Numbered from the stretch's first letter, positions 7,415 to 17,672 are shown. The stretch is DNA of 64,000 bases from Alteripontixanthobacter maritimus (GCF_003340475.1 NZ_QBKA01000002.1:1373501-1437500); one strand, 5' to 3'. The notes: generated by a model not told the origin, from the sequence alone. Translations and numbers: made by a program.

Positions 7415-10400
7415 GGCAATATCTCGCTTTCTTCGTCCTGAACGGGCTTGGCAGGTTGTGGTAGTACTGCGCGCGGCGACGTCGGTACCGCCCCCGGCTC
7501 ATCTATCGGCAATTCACTCTCGAGAATGCGCGTTTGCAGGCGATTGCCGTCGGCATCGATCAGCCCCAGCGAACGCGGATCGCGAACCGAAGCCGGATCG
7601 TAAAGCGACTTGAACGATGCGATCAGCTGGTAGAACGGCGCGCGGATATTCACGTTCATGCGGATCGGCAGTGCGCCGATGCGCCTGGTGATGATATTGC
7701 TGCGAGTACCGGCCCCTTGCGAAACGCCGTCGAACCGCACTTTGGTGACGATCTCACCCGTCAGCGGCCCGTCCATTCCGATCGACATAGCCTTGAAATC
7801 CAGCGATTTGAGCGCATCGAAAGCGAAGTTGGCGTAAGGGGTCATATCCTCGTAGGTCAGCGCGCCGACGTAAGACAGGTTGCCGCCCGGCGGCCGTGCA
7901 TCCAGCCTGCCGCCGACGACCGCGCCATTGCCTTCAGGATTGAACACCAGCGGAATTTGCCCATCGAACCGCCCGCTCGCATCGAGATTGGAAAGCTCCA
8001 TACGGCCGATGAACTCCGCTGCATCCAGGCCGGTTATGTCGAGCACGTAGCGCCGCGTTTCCTCCGTCAGCAAATCCAGCGTGACCGGCCGCAGTACCAG
8101 CTCGCCGCCGAGAAATGGCCATTGTCCGCCCTTCACCGCAAGGAACTGTCCATCTCGTAATTCGTACAAGAGCGCGCCGTCGAACACCTCGATACCGGGA
8201 TTGACGACCTTGACCGCCAACCGCTGGTCCGGCGCGGTTGTCATGCCCAGAAGGTCGTCGAACACAATCGTACCTGACGCACCAGTGACCGGCCCGAATG
8301 CAGCGGCAAGATCCAGGCCAGCGGTCGTAAAACGCCCCGAACTCGTCACGGCTTGCGGCGACCAGTCGATCCGCCCCTGCCCGACGACGGAACCCTTCAC
8401 ATCGGCCACGACGCCCAGTGCGAGGCGCGTCAGATCGATCGGTTGCATGGCATCGTCGAACAGTAATTCAGGGACGTTCAGGTCTGCACTACCCGTACTG
8501 TTGCGCAGATCGTGGATAAGGTCGGCCACCAGCACCAGTCGTCCGCTGTCCGGTTCGCGCAGCGGAGCGGACGCGGTGATGACGCTGTCGGCCAATGTGA
8601 GCTTGGCACCCGATGCCAGCAAGGGCTCGAACCGATCTTCGACCTTGCGGTCCAATAGACTGAAAGTGGCGTCCGCGATGTCCAGCCGTCCGCCGCGATA
8701 GGCCCACCGGCCGCTGGCTTGCTCGATATCCAGCGGTACTGCGTCGAGCGTAATAACGGCATCGGCAAACTGTCCCGCAAAGGCGTCGCCGGAAAGATTG
8801 GCAGAGAGGTTGTCGATAGTAAAACGGCTGGCGGACCCTGCCTTGCCAAGCGTTACATCGAGGCTGCGCGCACTCAGCTTACCGGGATAGGCCACGCCCA
8901 TCGGGCCGCTGGCCACTCGGATCGGCGTTCCTGCCAATGTGCCTGACAGGTTGAGCGAGGACGCGCCCGCAGCGAAGGAAAACCCATCTGCACCGGCGCG
9001 TAGGATCGGGCGCCCTCGCGCAGGACACAGGGTGAGCGACTGGCCGTCGAGTGCCCCATCAGCAAACTCAAGCCGCCGGAAAGCGATGCGCGTGCAGCTG
9101 CGCCACAACGCGAGTGTACCATTTCGGTCATAGGTGCCGACGACCGGCAGCCGCATCCCGCGAGCGTATCCGCCCGGCAGCGCGCCGCTCGCTTCGATTG
9201 CGCCGTTGAAGCTCAGCGACCCGTCCCCGCGACGCGACACGACCAGTTCGGGGACTGCCAGAGACGAGTTGGCCGCGCGATACTCGGCCATCCTAACGGC
9301 CAGTACCGGTGTACCGGCCGCACGCTGCTCCATACGGCCGCTAATCTGCGGCATATCTGGACCAGCAATCGCGAAATTGCCGCTGAAGCGCGGAACGCCG
9401 GGTCCCAGCTCGCTCAAGCGAACTTGTGATACGGACAGCAGGGTCGGACCACTACGGTTGCGAACGCGCCCCTCGGGTACCAGCACCGTCAGCGCCGAAC
9501 CTGTTTTGCGAACCGTTAAATCGGCACCAAACGTGCCGCCGGGTAGGTTACTCGCCAGTGCCGACCGGAACTTACCGAGCAGCGGCCGAAGCAGCGTTCC
9601 CTCCGCCGCTGTGGCCAGCTGATCAAGCGCGCTGCCGGTAAGATTGCCGGTGTCGAGACCGCTGCCTTCAACACGTGCGGTCGCCTCGATGCGCCCAAAC
9701 GTTTCCCGGGCGCGCAGTGCTCCTTCAAGGTTGATCCTTCCGGCCGCGATTGCGCCGAACCTGCCGCGGCGACCCGATATATCGTAATCGAGATCAAGAC
9801 CGCCATCGCGCCATGCGAGCTTGAGGTCGCCTAACGCCTGCCCAACCGATGCATCTTGGATCGAAAGAGCGCGCGCTTCGAGCGCGGCGGTACCATCGAT
9901 GCTGGCAAAGTCAGCGCCGCCTGCCAGTTCCGCGTTCAACGCGAGCCCTGCAACCTGCGCTCCAGCGTCCGGACATTTTAGCTTGGCTACCCGGATCGGA
10001 CCCTCGAACAACGGCTTCCCGTCATCGATCCGCAACTTTCCATAAACGGACGAACCCGTGGCCGAACACTGTGCAAACGCAAGGTCCGGCGCTGCAATTG
10101 CGACGATCCCCGCGAACCCGTCTGCCAGCACGCCCTCGCCTTCTGCCTTGATGCCAACCGGGCCGTAATCGGTCTGCAGCAAAGCCCGTCCGTCGCGCAG
10201 AGCAATATCGACATCGGGAAGACCGCCCTCTCCATCCTCGGCAAACAGAACCTTGTCGAGCGTACCGAAGCTAAGCTTGCCGCCGCGATAGCTGCCATAA
10301 AGACGGGGTTCGACAAGCGTGATGCGGCCGATTTCAGGATAGCCGAAGCGGTGCTCCAACATCACTACGATGCGCCTGATAGTAAGGTCGGGGCGTGCCG

Positions 10401-10662
10401 GATCGCCGATCACCACGTTGGTCAGCACTTGCCGGTCCACCCCGGTGCGTTCGATCTGGTAGGTCGCCGGTAGGCCGAGCTCGGCAAGCTGGTCTTCGAT
10501 CAGCCTGTCCGCAATGCTGTCACGGCTGGACCAGCCTATCGCGATCGCGGCAGCCAGTGCGATCACCACCGCCAATAGCGTGCGCTTCACCAACCGGCGT
10601 TTGCGACCGGTCCGGCGCGGCTCCTCGCTGGGCATTTCGGTGTCGTTCGCGCTGGCGGCCAT
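7411..10662 (-). CDS. YdbH family AsmA-like intermembrane transport protein
   Basis: Very large envelope protein of 1083 residues. The start at 10662 (MAASANDTEM) is chosen over a TTG frame seven codons upstream. After a basic stretch (RRTGRKRRLVKRT) comes one membrane helix (about residues 27-45) and then a periplasmic body of repeated beta-strand segments, as in AsmA/TamB/YdbH proteins that carry phospholipid between membranes. The C-terminal IRAPFYQLIASFKSLYDPASVRDPRSLG region is typical of YdbH. It is the first gene of a three-gene operon with ynbE and ydbL, whose reading frames overlap. It diverges from radC. Confidence 0.85.
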   Translation of the reverse strand: MAASANDTEMPSEEPRRTGRKRRLVKRTLLAVVIALAAAIAIGWSSRDSIADRLIEDQLAELGLPATYQIERTGVDRQVLTNVVIGDPARPDLTIRRIVVMLEHRFGYPEIGRITLVEPRLYGSYRGGKLSFGTLDKVLFAEDGEGGLPDVDIALRDGRALLQTDYGPVGIKAEGEGVLADGFAGIVAIAAPDLAFAQCSATGSSVYGKLRIDDGKPLFEGPIRVAKLKCPDAGAQVAGLALNAELAGGADFASIDGTAALEARALSIQDASVGQALGDLKLAWRDGGLDLDYDISGRRGRFGAIAAGRINLEGALRARETFGRIEATARVEGSGLDTGNLTGSALDQLATAAEGTLLRPLLGKFRSALASNLPGGTFGADLTVRKTGSALTVLVPEGRVRNRSGPTLLSVSQVRLSELGPGVPRFSGNFAIAGPDMPQISGRMEQRAAGTPVLAVRMAEYRAANSSLAVPELVVSRRGDGSLSFNGAIEASGALPGGYARGMRLPVVGTYDRNGTLALWRSCTRIAFRRLEFADGALDGQSLTLCPARGRPILRAGADGFSFAAGASSLNLSGTLAGTPIRVASGPMGVAYPGKLSARSLDVTLGKAGSASRFTIDNLSANLSGDAFAGQFADAVITLDAVPLDIEQASGRWAYRGGRLDIADATFSLLDRKVEDRFEPLLASGAKLTLADSVITASAPLREPDSGRLVLVADLIHDLRNSTGSADLNVPELLFDDAMQPIDLTRLALGVVADVKGSVVGQGRIDWSPQAVTSSGRFTTAGLDLAAAFGPVTGASGTIVFDDLLGMTTAPDQRLAVKVVNPGIEVFDGALLYELRDGQFLAVKGGQWPFLGGELVLRPVTLDLLTEETRRYVLDITGLDAAEFIGRMELSNLDASGRFDGQIPLVFNPEGNGAVVGGRLDARPPGGNLSYVGALTYEDMTPYANFAFDALKSLDFKAMSIGMDGPLTGEIVTKVRFDGVSQGAGTRSNIITRRIGALPIRMNVNIRAPFYQLIASFKSLYDPASVRDPRSLGLIDADGNRLQTRILESELPIDEPGAVPTSPRAVLPQPAKPVQDEESEILP

Positions 10663-10724
10663 GGGTCCCCCACTTGCGCGCAACGCCGGTCAAAGGCAAT
10701 GCACGCGGCAAGCAAGGGGTATGC

Positions 10725-11492
10725 ATGGCGGATAACAGATTGCCTGATACTGAAGCGTTGGGAAAACCGACGGAGGATAGTGCCACGCCGGGTGCCAGCG
10801 AGAAGTCGCGCAGTAAGCAGCGTCATGACGGCGACGGGCATCGCGCCCGCCTGCGCCGGCGGTTGCTGGATGGCGGGGCCGAGGCGCTGGCTGATTACGA
10901 AGTGTTGGAATATCTGCTGTTTGCCGCCATGCGGCAAGGAGACACCAAAGGCGTGGCCAAGGCTTTGCTCGCGCATTTCGGATCGCTGCCGGGCGTGCTG
11001 AATGCGGAACCAGGCGCGTTGCAACAGGTGACCGGGGTTGGGGAGACGAGCGCGGCAGCGCTGAAATCCGTTGCACTGGCGGCGCGGCGCATGATGCGAA
11101 GCGACGTCATGGACAAGCCCGTGCTGGGCAGTTGGCAAGCCCTGCTCGATTATCTGTCCGTGGATATGGCGCACCTGACTGCGGAACGCGTCAGGGTCCT
11201 GTATCTCGATACACGCAACCGGCTGATTTCAGACCATCTGGCGCAAGAGGGTACTATCGACGAGGCGGCTATTCACCCGCGCGAAGTGATGAAACGCGCG
11301 CTCGACGTGGGGGCCTCGGCGATGATCCTCGTCCATAATCACCCCAGCGGCAATCCCGAACCCAGCCGCGCGGATATCGCGATCACGCATCGTATTATGG
11401 AAGCCGGCAAACATCTGGGGATCGTGGTGCACGATCACGTCATTATCGGTAAACAAGGCCACGTTTCGTTGAAGGCAAAAGGCGTTATTTGA
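10725..11492 (+). CDS. radC: RadC family JAMM-domain protein
   Basis: The start is MADNRLPDTEALG at 10725, with AAGGGG upstream; a longer frame reaching 10395 would run through the divergent ydbH gene. The 255-residue product has a helix-hairpin-helix region (LQQVTGVGETSAAALK) and a C-terminal JAMM/MPN+ metal motif (HNHPSGNPEPSRAD, around residues 203-216). The family was once tied to DNA repair; its real function is unsettled, so no reaction is assigned. It is a single gene divergent from ydbH and convergent with the DUF3857 gene. Confidence 0.93.
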   Translation: MADNRLPDTEALGKPTEDSATPGASEKSRSKQRHDGDGHRARLRRRLLDGGAEALADYEVLEYLLFAAMRQGDTKGVAKALLAHFGSLPGVLNAEPGALQQVTGVGETSAAALKSVALAARRMMRSDVMDKPVLGSWQALLDYLSVDMAHLTAERVRVLYLDTRNRLISDHLAQEGTIDEAAIHPREVMKRALDVGASAMILVHNHPSGNPEPSRADIAITHRIMEAGKHLGIVVHDHVIIGKQGHVSLKAKGVI

Positions 11493-11527
11493 CGCGGCGA
11501 AGTCGAGGCCGCCTCGTCATCGGAACA

Positions 11528-14320
11528 TTAGTCCGCACCGACACCGTACACCGCATACTCGTCACGCAAGGCAGGGCGGACGGACAGCGCCAATGCGATG
11601 TCTTCACCGCCGCCATCTAGACCAGCCTCCTTCCGGATCACTCCGCGTAAATAGCGCGACGCCATCTGGTCGGGCTTGCGATCCAGCACCTTGTCGAGAT
11701 CGGCCAGAGCGCGGTCGAATTCGCCCAGACGATAATAGGCCAGCGCTCGGCTATCCAGTGCGGCCAGGGATTCCGCGCCTTTCTCGACCGCGTCCGTGCA
11801 ATAAGCGAAATTTTCGCGGGTAACGAGGTCCCACATCGCCGCGTTCCAGCAGACTTCGTTATCCAGCATATCGTTGTCGGGATTGAGCGAATGCTCGTCC
11901 ATCAAGATGGCGAGACCTTCGCTGCCTTTGCCCTGCCAACCGAGGAGCTGCGCTTCGCCAAGGGAGCCGGCAAGGTCCGTTGTAGCGATCAGGCTCGCCT
12001 CGGTAACCAGTGCGCCAATCTCGTCATTACGCCCAAGATAACGAAGCGCCTGAGCCTGCGCGGAGTAAGTTCCGCCTGTCGGCGCAAGCTGTTCCACCTT
12101 GCGGTAGTCCGCCAGTGCCAATTCGTACTCGCCAAGCTGCATCCGGTGCCAGGCGCGCATCAGCAATACCTCAGTGTCTTCTTCGATGGCCAGCGCGCGG
12201 GTGAAATCCTCTACCGCACCCCTGTGGTCCGAAACCCCGCGGCGGAAGTTTGCACGGTTGATGATGTTGATGGTTTCATCTTCGTCATCGCGTTCAAGCA
12301 GCCTTGCATAAGCCGCCTCGATCTTCGCCAGCCGGCTGCGATCCTTGCCAGTGTATTCCCAAACCTGCCGGACATCGCGCGACGCCTCGACAGCGGGCAA
12401 ATCGCGATCGAGCAATCTTGCTGCGCGGCGCTCTGCACCGATCCGGTCGGGAGCGATTTCGTCGGCCACGACGGACACCGTCTGATCGAGCTCCAATCGG
12501 CCACCCGAAAGCTCAGCCTGCGAAACGATCTTGTAGCCTGCCACCAGCCGATCGATCGCCTCTTTCCCGCGGAAGGTGAAACTCCCGCGATCCTGCGGCA
12601 ACAGCACGGACAGTGCCAGTCTTTCGGAACCGGAACCGCGCACCCTGACAGGTATCTCACGCCATTCCTGTTTAGCACGGTCGGGCGAAAAACTGATACT
12701 GTTCGCCGGCTGGATCGAAGCCTTGTATTCCTGCTTTCCGTCGCTTTCGCGGAACAGCGTGGTCATTAAGCCCCTACCCGTCAGGACCGCCCGACCGGTG
12801 ACCTCGTCGAATTCCATGTCGCTTTCGTAAATCTGCGCGGTGCCAACCGCACTCGATAGCGCGCCATCGATGGCGTCTTCCAACTTGTCGGGCGTGAGCT
12901 GTGTATCGGCACTTCGCCACCGGGCTGCCCTATCCCCGTCAAGTTCGATCCGAATATTGACCAGCGCAGGCACCATAACCCCAGCCGTCTGGTCGATAGC
13001 CACTGTTACCTTTTCGCCCGGAACCGACCATGTGTCGCGATTGATCGGCACAAGATCGCTGCCCTCTGCGCGGATTGGCAACGCCCAGACGAAATCTGGC
13101 GCGCGGTCCAGCGTTTGCACGCGCGCATTGCCGCCTGTGCCATCCAGCCAATATTCCTTGCCGCCGATCTCGGCGCGCACGATCATATGGTCGAATGCGC
13201 CCGCGAGCGGCGCCATATGCGGCACGACATCCCCGCGGGAGCTGTGCACTAGCACGACTTCGCTGTCGATGCCCAGTTCCTGCAGGATCGACAGCAACAG
13301 CAGCGACTTCGCCTTGCAGTCGCCGTAGCGCAGTTCCCAGGTTTCGGCAGGCTGCTGCGGGATGTAATTGCCGCCGTTCAGACCGTTAAGGAGATAGCTC
13401 ACTTCTTCCTGCACCAGCTGCAACGCGGCGGCTGTACGGGTAAGGTCGTCGCCCGGCAGCGCGGCGATCTTCGCCACTTCTGCTGCAAGCGGGCTGCCAT
13501 CCGCAATGGCGCCCTCGCTGCTGAACACCGGCGCCATCAATTGCGACAATTCGCTCCAGTTCGCCAGCGTGGTCGCCTGCAGGATCAGCGGTGCGCGGAA
13601 CCGCTGCGGTGCGTCATATGGCATGTCCTCCAGCTCTTCGAGCGGCATGTCCACGCTAAGCCAGTTGTACCCATCCCGCGTTTCCGGCTTGCCAAGGTCC
13701 ACCCCGCGCATTGCCTGGTAATGGACGGTTTCGCCTTCCGGCCAGGACAACGTGACCCGCCCACGCTCCAGCGGAACGGGATCGGTCATAAGCCCGGTGA
13801 GGACCTGCATATCCTCGCCCAGCGCCTGATCGCTCAACGTGGTGCTATACGCAAAGCGAAGCGTATCGCCTACTTCTACGCCCTTGATCGCAATCGTCGC
13901 GGTAAGCTGCCCGTTCAGCAGGCGGCGCTCCAGCCCGGCCTCGCGCCGAAGCACTTCGAAGGTCTGCCCATCGGCCAACACGTCCACGACCCGCCCGTCC
14001 CGGATCAGTTCCACGCGGTGGATCGTCAAATCGCCCTTGTCCGGCATCCAGCCAGCCGTAATCGTGCCCATCTGGGTCAGCGATTGCGGTGTATCCAGCC
14101 GTATCGCGACGTCCTGATACTGCGTAACAACTCCGTCTTCCATGCGGATCTGCTGGTTGGCGAGCGCGAACATCTGCCGTTCATCGGGATCGACGGCCAG
14201 TTCCATCGGCGTGACCCAGGCCGGTACATCGCCATACAGCACTTCCTCACCCGCCATGGCCGGCTGAGCGACAATAAGGGTGACTGCCGCAATGCTGGCG
14301 GCAAATGTGTGACGCATCAT
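11528..14320 (-). CDS. DUF3857 transglutaminase-like protein with TPR region
   Basis: Exported protein of 930 residues with a signal peptide (residues 1-23, ending AMAGEE). An N-terminal DUF3857-like beta domain (about 40-230) is followed by a transglutaminase-like domain. That domain has a candidate triad Cys335 (RYGDCKAKSLLL), His378 (GAFDHMIV) and Asp393 (YWLDGTGG), so it may be active as a protease or transglutaminase. From about residue 670 onward the protein is helical and Ala/Leu-rich with TPR-like repeats. Such proteins are common in Sphingomonadales and Bacteroidetes, but their substrates are unknown. It is a single gene on the minus strand. Confidence 0.85.
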   Translation of the reverse strand: MMRHTFAASIAAVTLIVAQPAMAGEEVLYGDVPAWVTPMELAVDPDERQMFALANQQIRMEDGVVTQYQDVAIRLDTPQSLTQMGTITAGWMPDKGDLTIHRVELIRDGRVVDVLADGQTFEVLRREAGLERRLLNGQLTATIAIKGVEVGDTLRFAYSTTLSDQALGEDMQVLTGLMTDPVPLERGRVTLSWPEGETVHYQAMRGVDLGKPETRDGYNWLSVDMPLEELEDMPYDAPQRFRAPLILQATTLANWSELSQLMAPVFSSEGAIADGSPLAAEVAKIAALPGDDLTRTAAALQLVQEEVSYLLNGLNGGNYIPQQPAETWELRYGDCKAKSLLLLSILQELGIDSEVVLVHSSRGDVVPHMAPLAGAFDHMIVRAEIGGKEYWLDGTGGNARVQTLDRAPDFVWALPIRAEGSDLVPINRDTWSVPGEKVTVAIDQTAGVMVPALVNIRIELDGDRAARWRSADTQLTPDKLEDAIDGALSSAVGTAQIYESDMEFDEVTGRAVLTGRGLMTTLFRESDGKQEYKASIQPANSISFSPDRAKQEWREIPVRVRGSGSERLALSVLLPQDRGSFTFRGKEAIDRLVAGYKIVSQAELSGGRLELDQTVSVVADEIAPDRIGAERRAARLLDRDLPAVEASRDVRQVWEYTGKDRSRLAKIEAAYARLLERDDEDETINIINRANFRRGVSDHRGAVEDFTRALAIEEDTEVLLMRAWHRMQLGEYELALADYRKVEQLAPTGGTYSAQAQALRYLGRNDEIGALVTEASLIATTDLAGSLGEAQLLGWQGKGSEGLAILMDEHSLNPDNDMLDNEVCWNAAMWDLVTRENFAYCTDAVEKGAESLAALDSRALAYYRLGEFDRALADLDKVLDRKPDQMASRYLRGVIRKEAGLDGGGEDIALALSVRPALRDEYAVYGVGAD

Positions 14321-14507
14321 AGTAATTCCCCAAGGGGCTCGTGTACGAAAAACGCCGCCCCATTCTTGTCCACTGCCTGAATTAACAGCAGTTTATATAC
14401 AACTCAATGCCGCCGCCGGCGCACACGACTTGAACACCTGCCGGATGCAGCCTAGCGGCCCTTCCCTGAAAGACTACACCGCAAAACGATCCGATCCGGA
14501 GTAAATC

Positions 14508-15818
14508 ATGGTCCCCCGTTACGCCCGCCCCGAAATGACCGCCATTTGGGAGCCGGAAGCGAAATACCGCATCTGGTTCGAGATCGAGGCCCATGCCACC
14601 GAGAAGCTGGGCAGGCTGGGCGTGGTTCCGGAAAGCGCGGGCAAAGCGTTGTGGGACTGGTGGGCGACAAACCCGAAGGTGGATGTCGAGGCTATCGACG
14701 CGATCGAGGCGGTGACCAAGCACGATGTCATCGCGTTTCTTACTTGGGTGGCGGACAATGTGGGCGATGAGGCTCGCTTCATGCATCAGGGTATGACCAG
14801 CTCCGATGTGCTGGATACCACCCTTGCGGTACAACTAGCCCGCGCATCGGACCTGCTTCTGGCCGATCTCGATGAGCTGCTGGCCGCGATCAAGCGCCGG
14901 GCGATTGAGCACAAATTCACGCCCACGATCGGGCGCAGCCACGGCATTCATGCCGAACCCGTCACTTTCGGATTGAAACTGGCGCAGGCTTACGCCGAAT
15001 TCGACCGCTGCCGTACCCGGCTGGTAGCAGCGCGCGCGGAAATCGCGACCTGCGCCATTTCCGGCGCGGTCGGCACTTTCGCTAATATCGATCCCTCGGT
15101 GGAGGAATATGTCGCCGACAAGCTTGGCCTGACGCCCGAGCCCGTCAGCACACAGGTAATCCCGCGTGACCGGCACGCCATGTTCTTCAGCGTGCTGGCG
15201 GTTATCGCGGGCAGTATCGAGCGGTTGGCCGTGGAAGTGCGCCATTTGCAACGGACGGAAGTGCTGGAAGCGGAGGAATACTTCGCACCCGGGCAGAAGG
15301 GTTCCAGCGCAATGCCGCACAAACGCAACCCGATCCTGACCGAGAACCTGACCGGGCAGGCCCGCATGATCCGCGCCTATGCCCTCCCCGCGCTGGAAAA
15401 CGTGGCGCTGTGGCACGAGCGGGATATCTCGCATTCTTCCGTCGAACGTTTCATCGGTCCTGACGCCACAATCACGCTGGATTTCGCGCTTAAGCGGCTG
15501 ACCGGCGTGATCGACAAGCTGCTGGTCTATCCCGAACGAATGCAGGCGAACATGGACCGCATGGGCGGCTTGATCCATTCGCAGCGCGTCCTGCTGGCGC
15601 TTACCCAGAACGGTGTCAGCCGCGAAGATGCATACCGGTTGGTGCAGCGCAATGCGATGAAGGTCTGGGAATCGGACGGGCGCACATCGCTGCTCGAACT
15701 GCTGAAGCAGGATGACGAGGTCACCGCTGCGCTGACCGACGAACAGTTAGAAGAACGGTTCGACCTCGATTACCACTTCAAACAGATCGACCATATCTTC
15801 GATCGTGTGTTCGGATAA
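14508..15818 (+). CDS. purB: adenylosuccinate lyase
   Basis: Cytosolic lyase acting twice in purine synthesis: it removes fumarate from SAICAR and from adenylosuccinate. The 436-residue protein shows the fumarase/aspartase superfamily signature GSSAMPHKRNP at 265-275, the TSSDVLDT segment near residue 97 and the catalytic-His segment GRSHGIHAEP (His145). A GGAG ribosome site precedes the ATG. It heads a co-directional block that continues through pyrF and the trp genes. Confidence 0.97.
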   Translation: MVPRYARPEMTAIWEPEAKYRIWFEIEAHATEKLGRLGVVPESAGKALWDWWATNPKVDVEAIDAIEAVTKHDVIAFLTWVADNVGDEARFMHQGMTSSDVLDTTLAVQLARASDLLLADLDELLAAIKRRAIEHKFTPTIGRSHGIHAEPVTFGLKLAQAYAEFDRCRTRLVAARAEIATCAISGAVGTFANIDPSVEEYVADKLGLTPEPVSTQVIPRDRHAMFFSVLAVIAGSIERLAVEVRHLQRTEVLEAEEYFAPGQKGSSAMPHKRNPILTENLTGQARMIRAYALPALENVALWHERDISHSSVERFIGPDATITLDFALKRLTGVIDKLLVYPERMQANMDRMGGLIHSQRVLLALTQNGVSREDAYRLVQRNAMKVWESDGRTSLLELLKQDDEVTAALTDEQLEERFDLDYHFKQIDHIFDRVFG

Positions 15819-15912
15819 AAGCGCGCTGCATAACGGCGCTGACTGGTGGATACTGGACTGTATCCCCCACCCCCTCTAGCGTTGGCACAGCACTGGAAAG
15901 AGGAAACGACAA

Positions 15913-16317
15913 ATGCAGGTCATGCGCACGGTTGTCTGGGTCATTTTGCTGGTTGGGCTGCTGCTGTTTTCGTTCTTCAACTGGAAGCCGGTCGAAGTCA
16001 CCATCTGGGACAATCTGGTACTGGAAACCAAGGTTCCGGCGCTTGTCATTGTCGCGTTCCTGCTTGGCCTCGTTCCGATGTGGCTGCTGCATCGCGGTGC
16101 CAAGTGGCGGCTCACGCGGCGCATCGCCGCGCTGGAGGAAGCCCAGCGGACGCAGGCGCGCTACGATCAGCAGAACGTGCAGGATGCTTTGGGCAAACAG
16201 GAAGCTGCCGGGCCGGATGGCAACGCCGCACGAAATCCGCTGACTTCGCAAGACCTGCCGCCGCGCTCGGAAACCATCCGCCCCGAAACCACGCTGGATG
16301 ACGACCGTAATGTCTAA
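15913..16317 (+). CDS. LapA-like (DUF1049) inner-membrane protein
   Basis: A 134-residue protein with two N-terminal membrane helices (about 6-24 and 44-61) separated by the short NWKPVEVTIWDN segment, then a basic, probably coiled cytosolic region and a polar disordered tail. The helix spacing and the NxxxVxxxxW loop are those of the LapA domain, whose E. coli relative takes part in lipopolysaccharide assembly control with LapB/YciM. Its last 8 bases overlap pyrF, so it is probably coupled to that gene, an arrangement seen in other alphaproteobacteria. Confidence 0.8.
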   Translation: MQVMRTVVWVILLVGLLLFSFFNWKPVEVTIWDNLVLETKVPALVIVAFLLGLVPMWLLHRGAKWRLTRRIAALEEAQRTQARYDQQNVQDALGKQEAAGPDGNAARNPLTSQDLPPRSETIRPETTLDDDRNV

Positions 16318-16984
16318 TCCGGTTTATCTGGCGCTGGATGTTCCGCAGCTCGATGCTGCGAAGGCTTTGGTTCGCAAGGTCGCCCCGCATATAGGCGGTG
16401 TGAAACTGGGGCTGGAATTTTTCTGCGCACATGGAATGCATGGCGTGCACGAAATCGCGCATCTTGGTCTGCCGATCTTTTTAGACCTGAAATTTCACGA
16501 CATTCCCAACACTGTCGCGGGCGCGATGCAGGCGATCCATGTGTTGGAACCGGCCATCGTAACCGTCCATGCGAGCGGCGGGCGCGCCATGATGGAAGAC
16601 GCCAAGGCAGCCGCCGGAGAAAACACGCGCGTCGTGGCGGTCACCATGCTCACAAGCCTGGACCAACGTGACATGGAGCGTACCGGGATCACCGGCGGGG
16701 CCCATGATCAGGTCATGCGACTGGCGGAACTGGCCGAAAAGTCCGGCCTCGACGGGATCGTATGTTCGGGCAAGGAAGTGGGCGCCGTTCACAAGCAGTG
16801 GAAGCACGGCTTTTTCGTGGTCCCCGGATTACGCCCCAAAGGCGGGAATTCGGGCGATCAGAAGCGCGTCGTCACCCCGCGCGAAGCGCGCGACGATGGT
16901 GCGGGCGTGCTGGTGATCGGGCGCCCCATCAGCAAGGCCGACGACCCTGCCGAAGCCGCCCGCGCCATCGAAGCGACGCTTTGA
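16310..16984 (+). CDS. pyrF: orotidine 5'-phosphate decarboxylase
   Basis: Makes UMP from OMP, the last step of de novo pyrimidine synthesis. The start at 16310 (MSNPVYLALD) is inside the end of the lapA-like gene; a frame starting 12 bases earlier is less likely. The catalytic Asp-Lys-Asp array is visible as Asp59-x-Lys61-x-x-Asp64 in LDLKFHDIPNT. The phosphate-binding segment is VVPGLRP, and the end LVIGRPISKADDP is typical. The length of 224 residues is normal. Only 39 bases separate it from trpF. Confidence 0.96.
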   Translation: MSNPVYLALDVPQLDAAKALVRKVAPHIGGVKLGLEFFCAHGMHGVHEIAHLGLPIFLDLKFHDIPNTVAGAMQAIHVLEPAIVTVHASGGRAMMEDAKAAAGENTRVVAVTMLTSLDQRDMERTGITGGAHDQVMRLAELAEKSGLDGIVCSGKEVGAVHKQWKHGFFVVPGLRPKGGNSGDQKRVVTPREARDDGAGVLVIGRPISKADDPAEAARAIEATL

Positions 16985-17023
16985 CGCGGCCAATTTCGCC
17001 ACTTCATCTTCGATCCTGCTGAC

Positions 17024-17668
17024 ATGATACCGGACGTCAAAATTTGTGGGATTACCACCGCTGCTGCGCTGGACGCGGCGATCGCGGCGCAGGCGACCCA
17101 TGTCGGGCTTAATTTCTATCCGCCCTCGCCGCGCTTCGTCGATATCGGCACTGCTACCGCTTTAGCCGGTCGCGCGGCGGGCCGTATTACTTTAGTCGGT
17201 GTTTTCGTGGAACCAACCGATCAAGAGCTTGCAGTGGCTATAGAGTCGAAAAAGCTCGATGCGATCCAGTTGCATGGTGAGGAAAGTCCGGGCCGAGTGG
17301 CAGAGATTCGCCGCGGCTTCGGGCTTCCGGTGTGGAAGGCGTTGCCCGTCTCCAATGCGGATGACGTCGCATCAGCCTTGCGCTACGACCAAGTTGCGGA
17401 TTTCCTGCTGTTCGATGCCAAGACGCCCAAAGGTTCTGCGCTTCCGGGCGGCATGGGACTGACCTTCGACTGGTCCCTGCTCCAGAACTATCGCGGCAGT
17501 TTGCCATGGGGGTTGGCCGGCGGATTGACGCCAGCCACGGTGCATGACGCGGTGCGCGAAACGCGGACGTCACTGCTCGACACGTCGAGCGGCGTTGAAA
17601 GCGCGCCGGGCGTGAAGGATGTGGACTTGATACGCGCCTTCTGCGAGGCGGCTCGCACAGCAGGATGA
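17024..17668 (+). CDS. trpF: phosphoribosylanthranilate isomerase
   Basis: Third step of tryptophan synthesis, isomerising phosphoribosylanthranilate to CdRP. The (beta/alpha)8 protein has 214 residues, with catalytic Cys8 in VKICGIT and Asp131 in FDAKTPKG, and the AGGLTP phosphate-binding motif near residue 170. It is followed after 4 bases by trpB, so the two genes are co-translated. trpC, trpD and trpE are not in the window. Confidence 0.96.
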   Translation: MIPDVKICGITTAAALDAAIAAQATHVGLNFYPPSPRFVDIGTATALAGRAAGRITLVGVFVEPTDQELAVAIESKKLDAIQLHGEESPGRVAEIRRGFGLPVWKALPVSNADDVASALRYDQVADFLLFDAKTPKGSALPGGMGLTFDWSLLQNYRGSLPWGLAGGLTPATVHDAVRETRTSLLDTSSGVESAPGVKDVDLIRAFCEAARTAG

Positions 17669-17672
17669 CACT

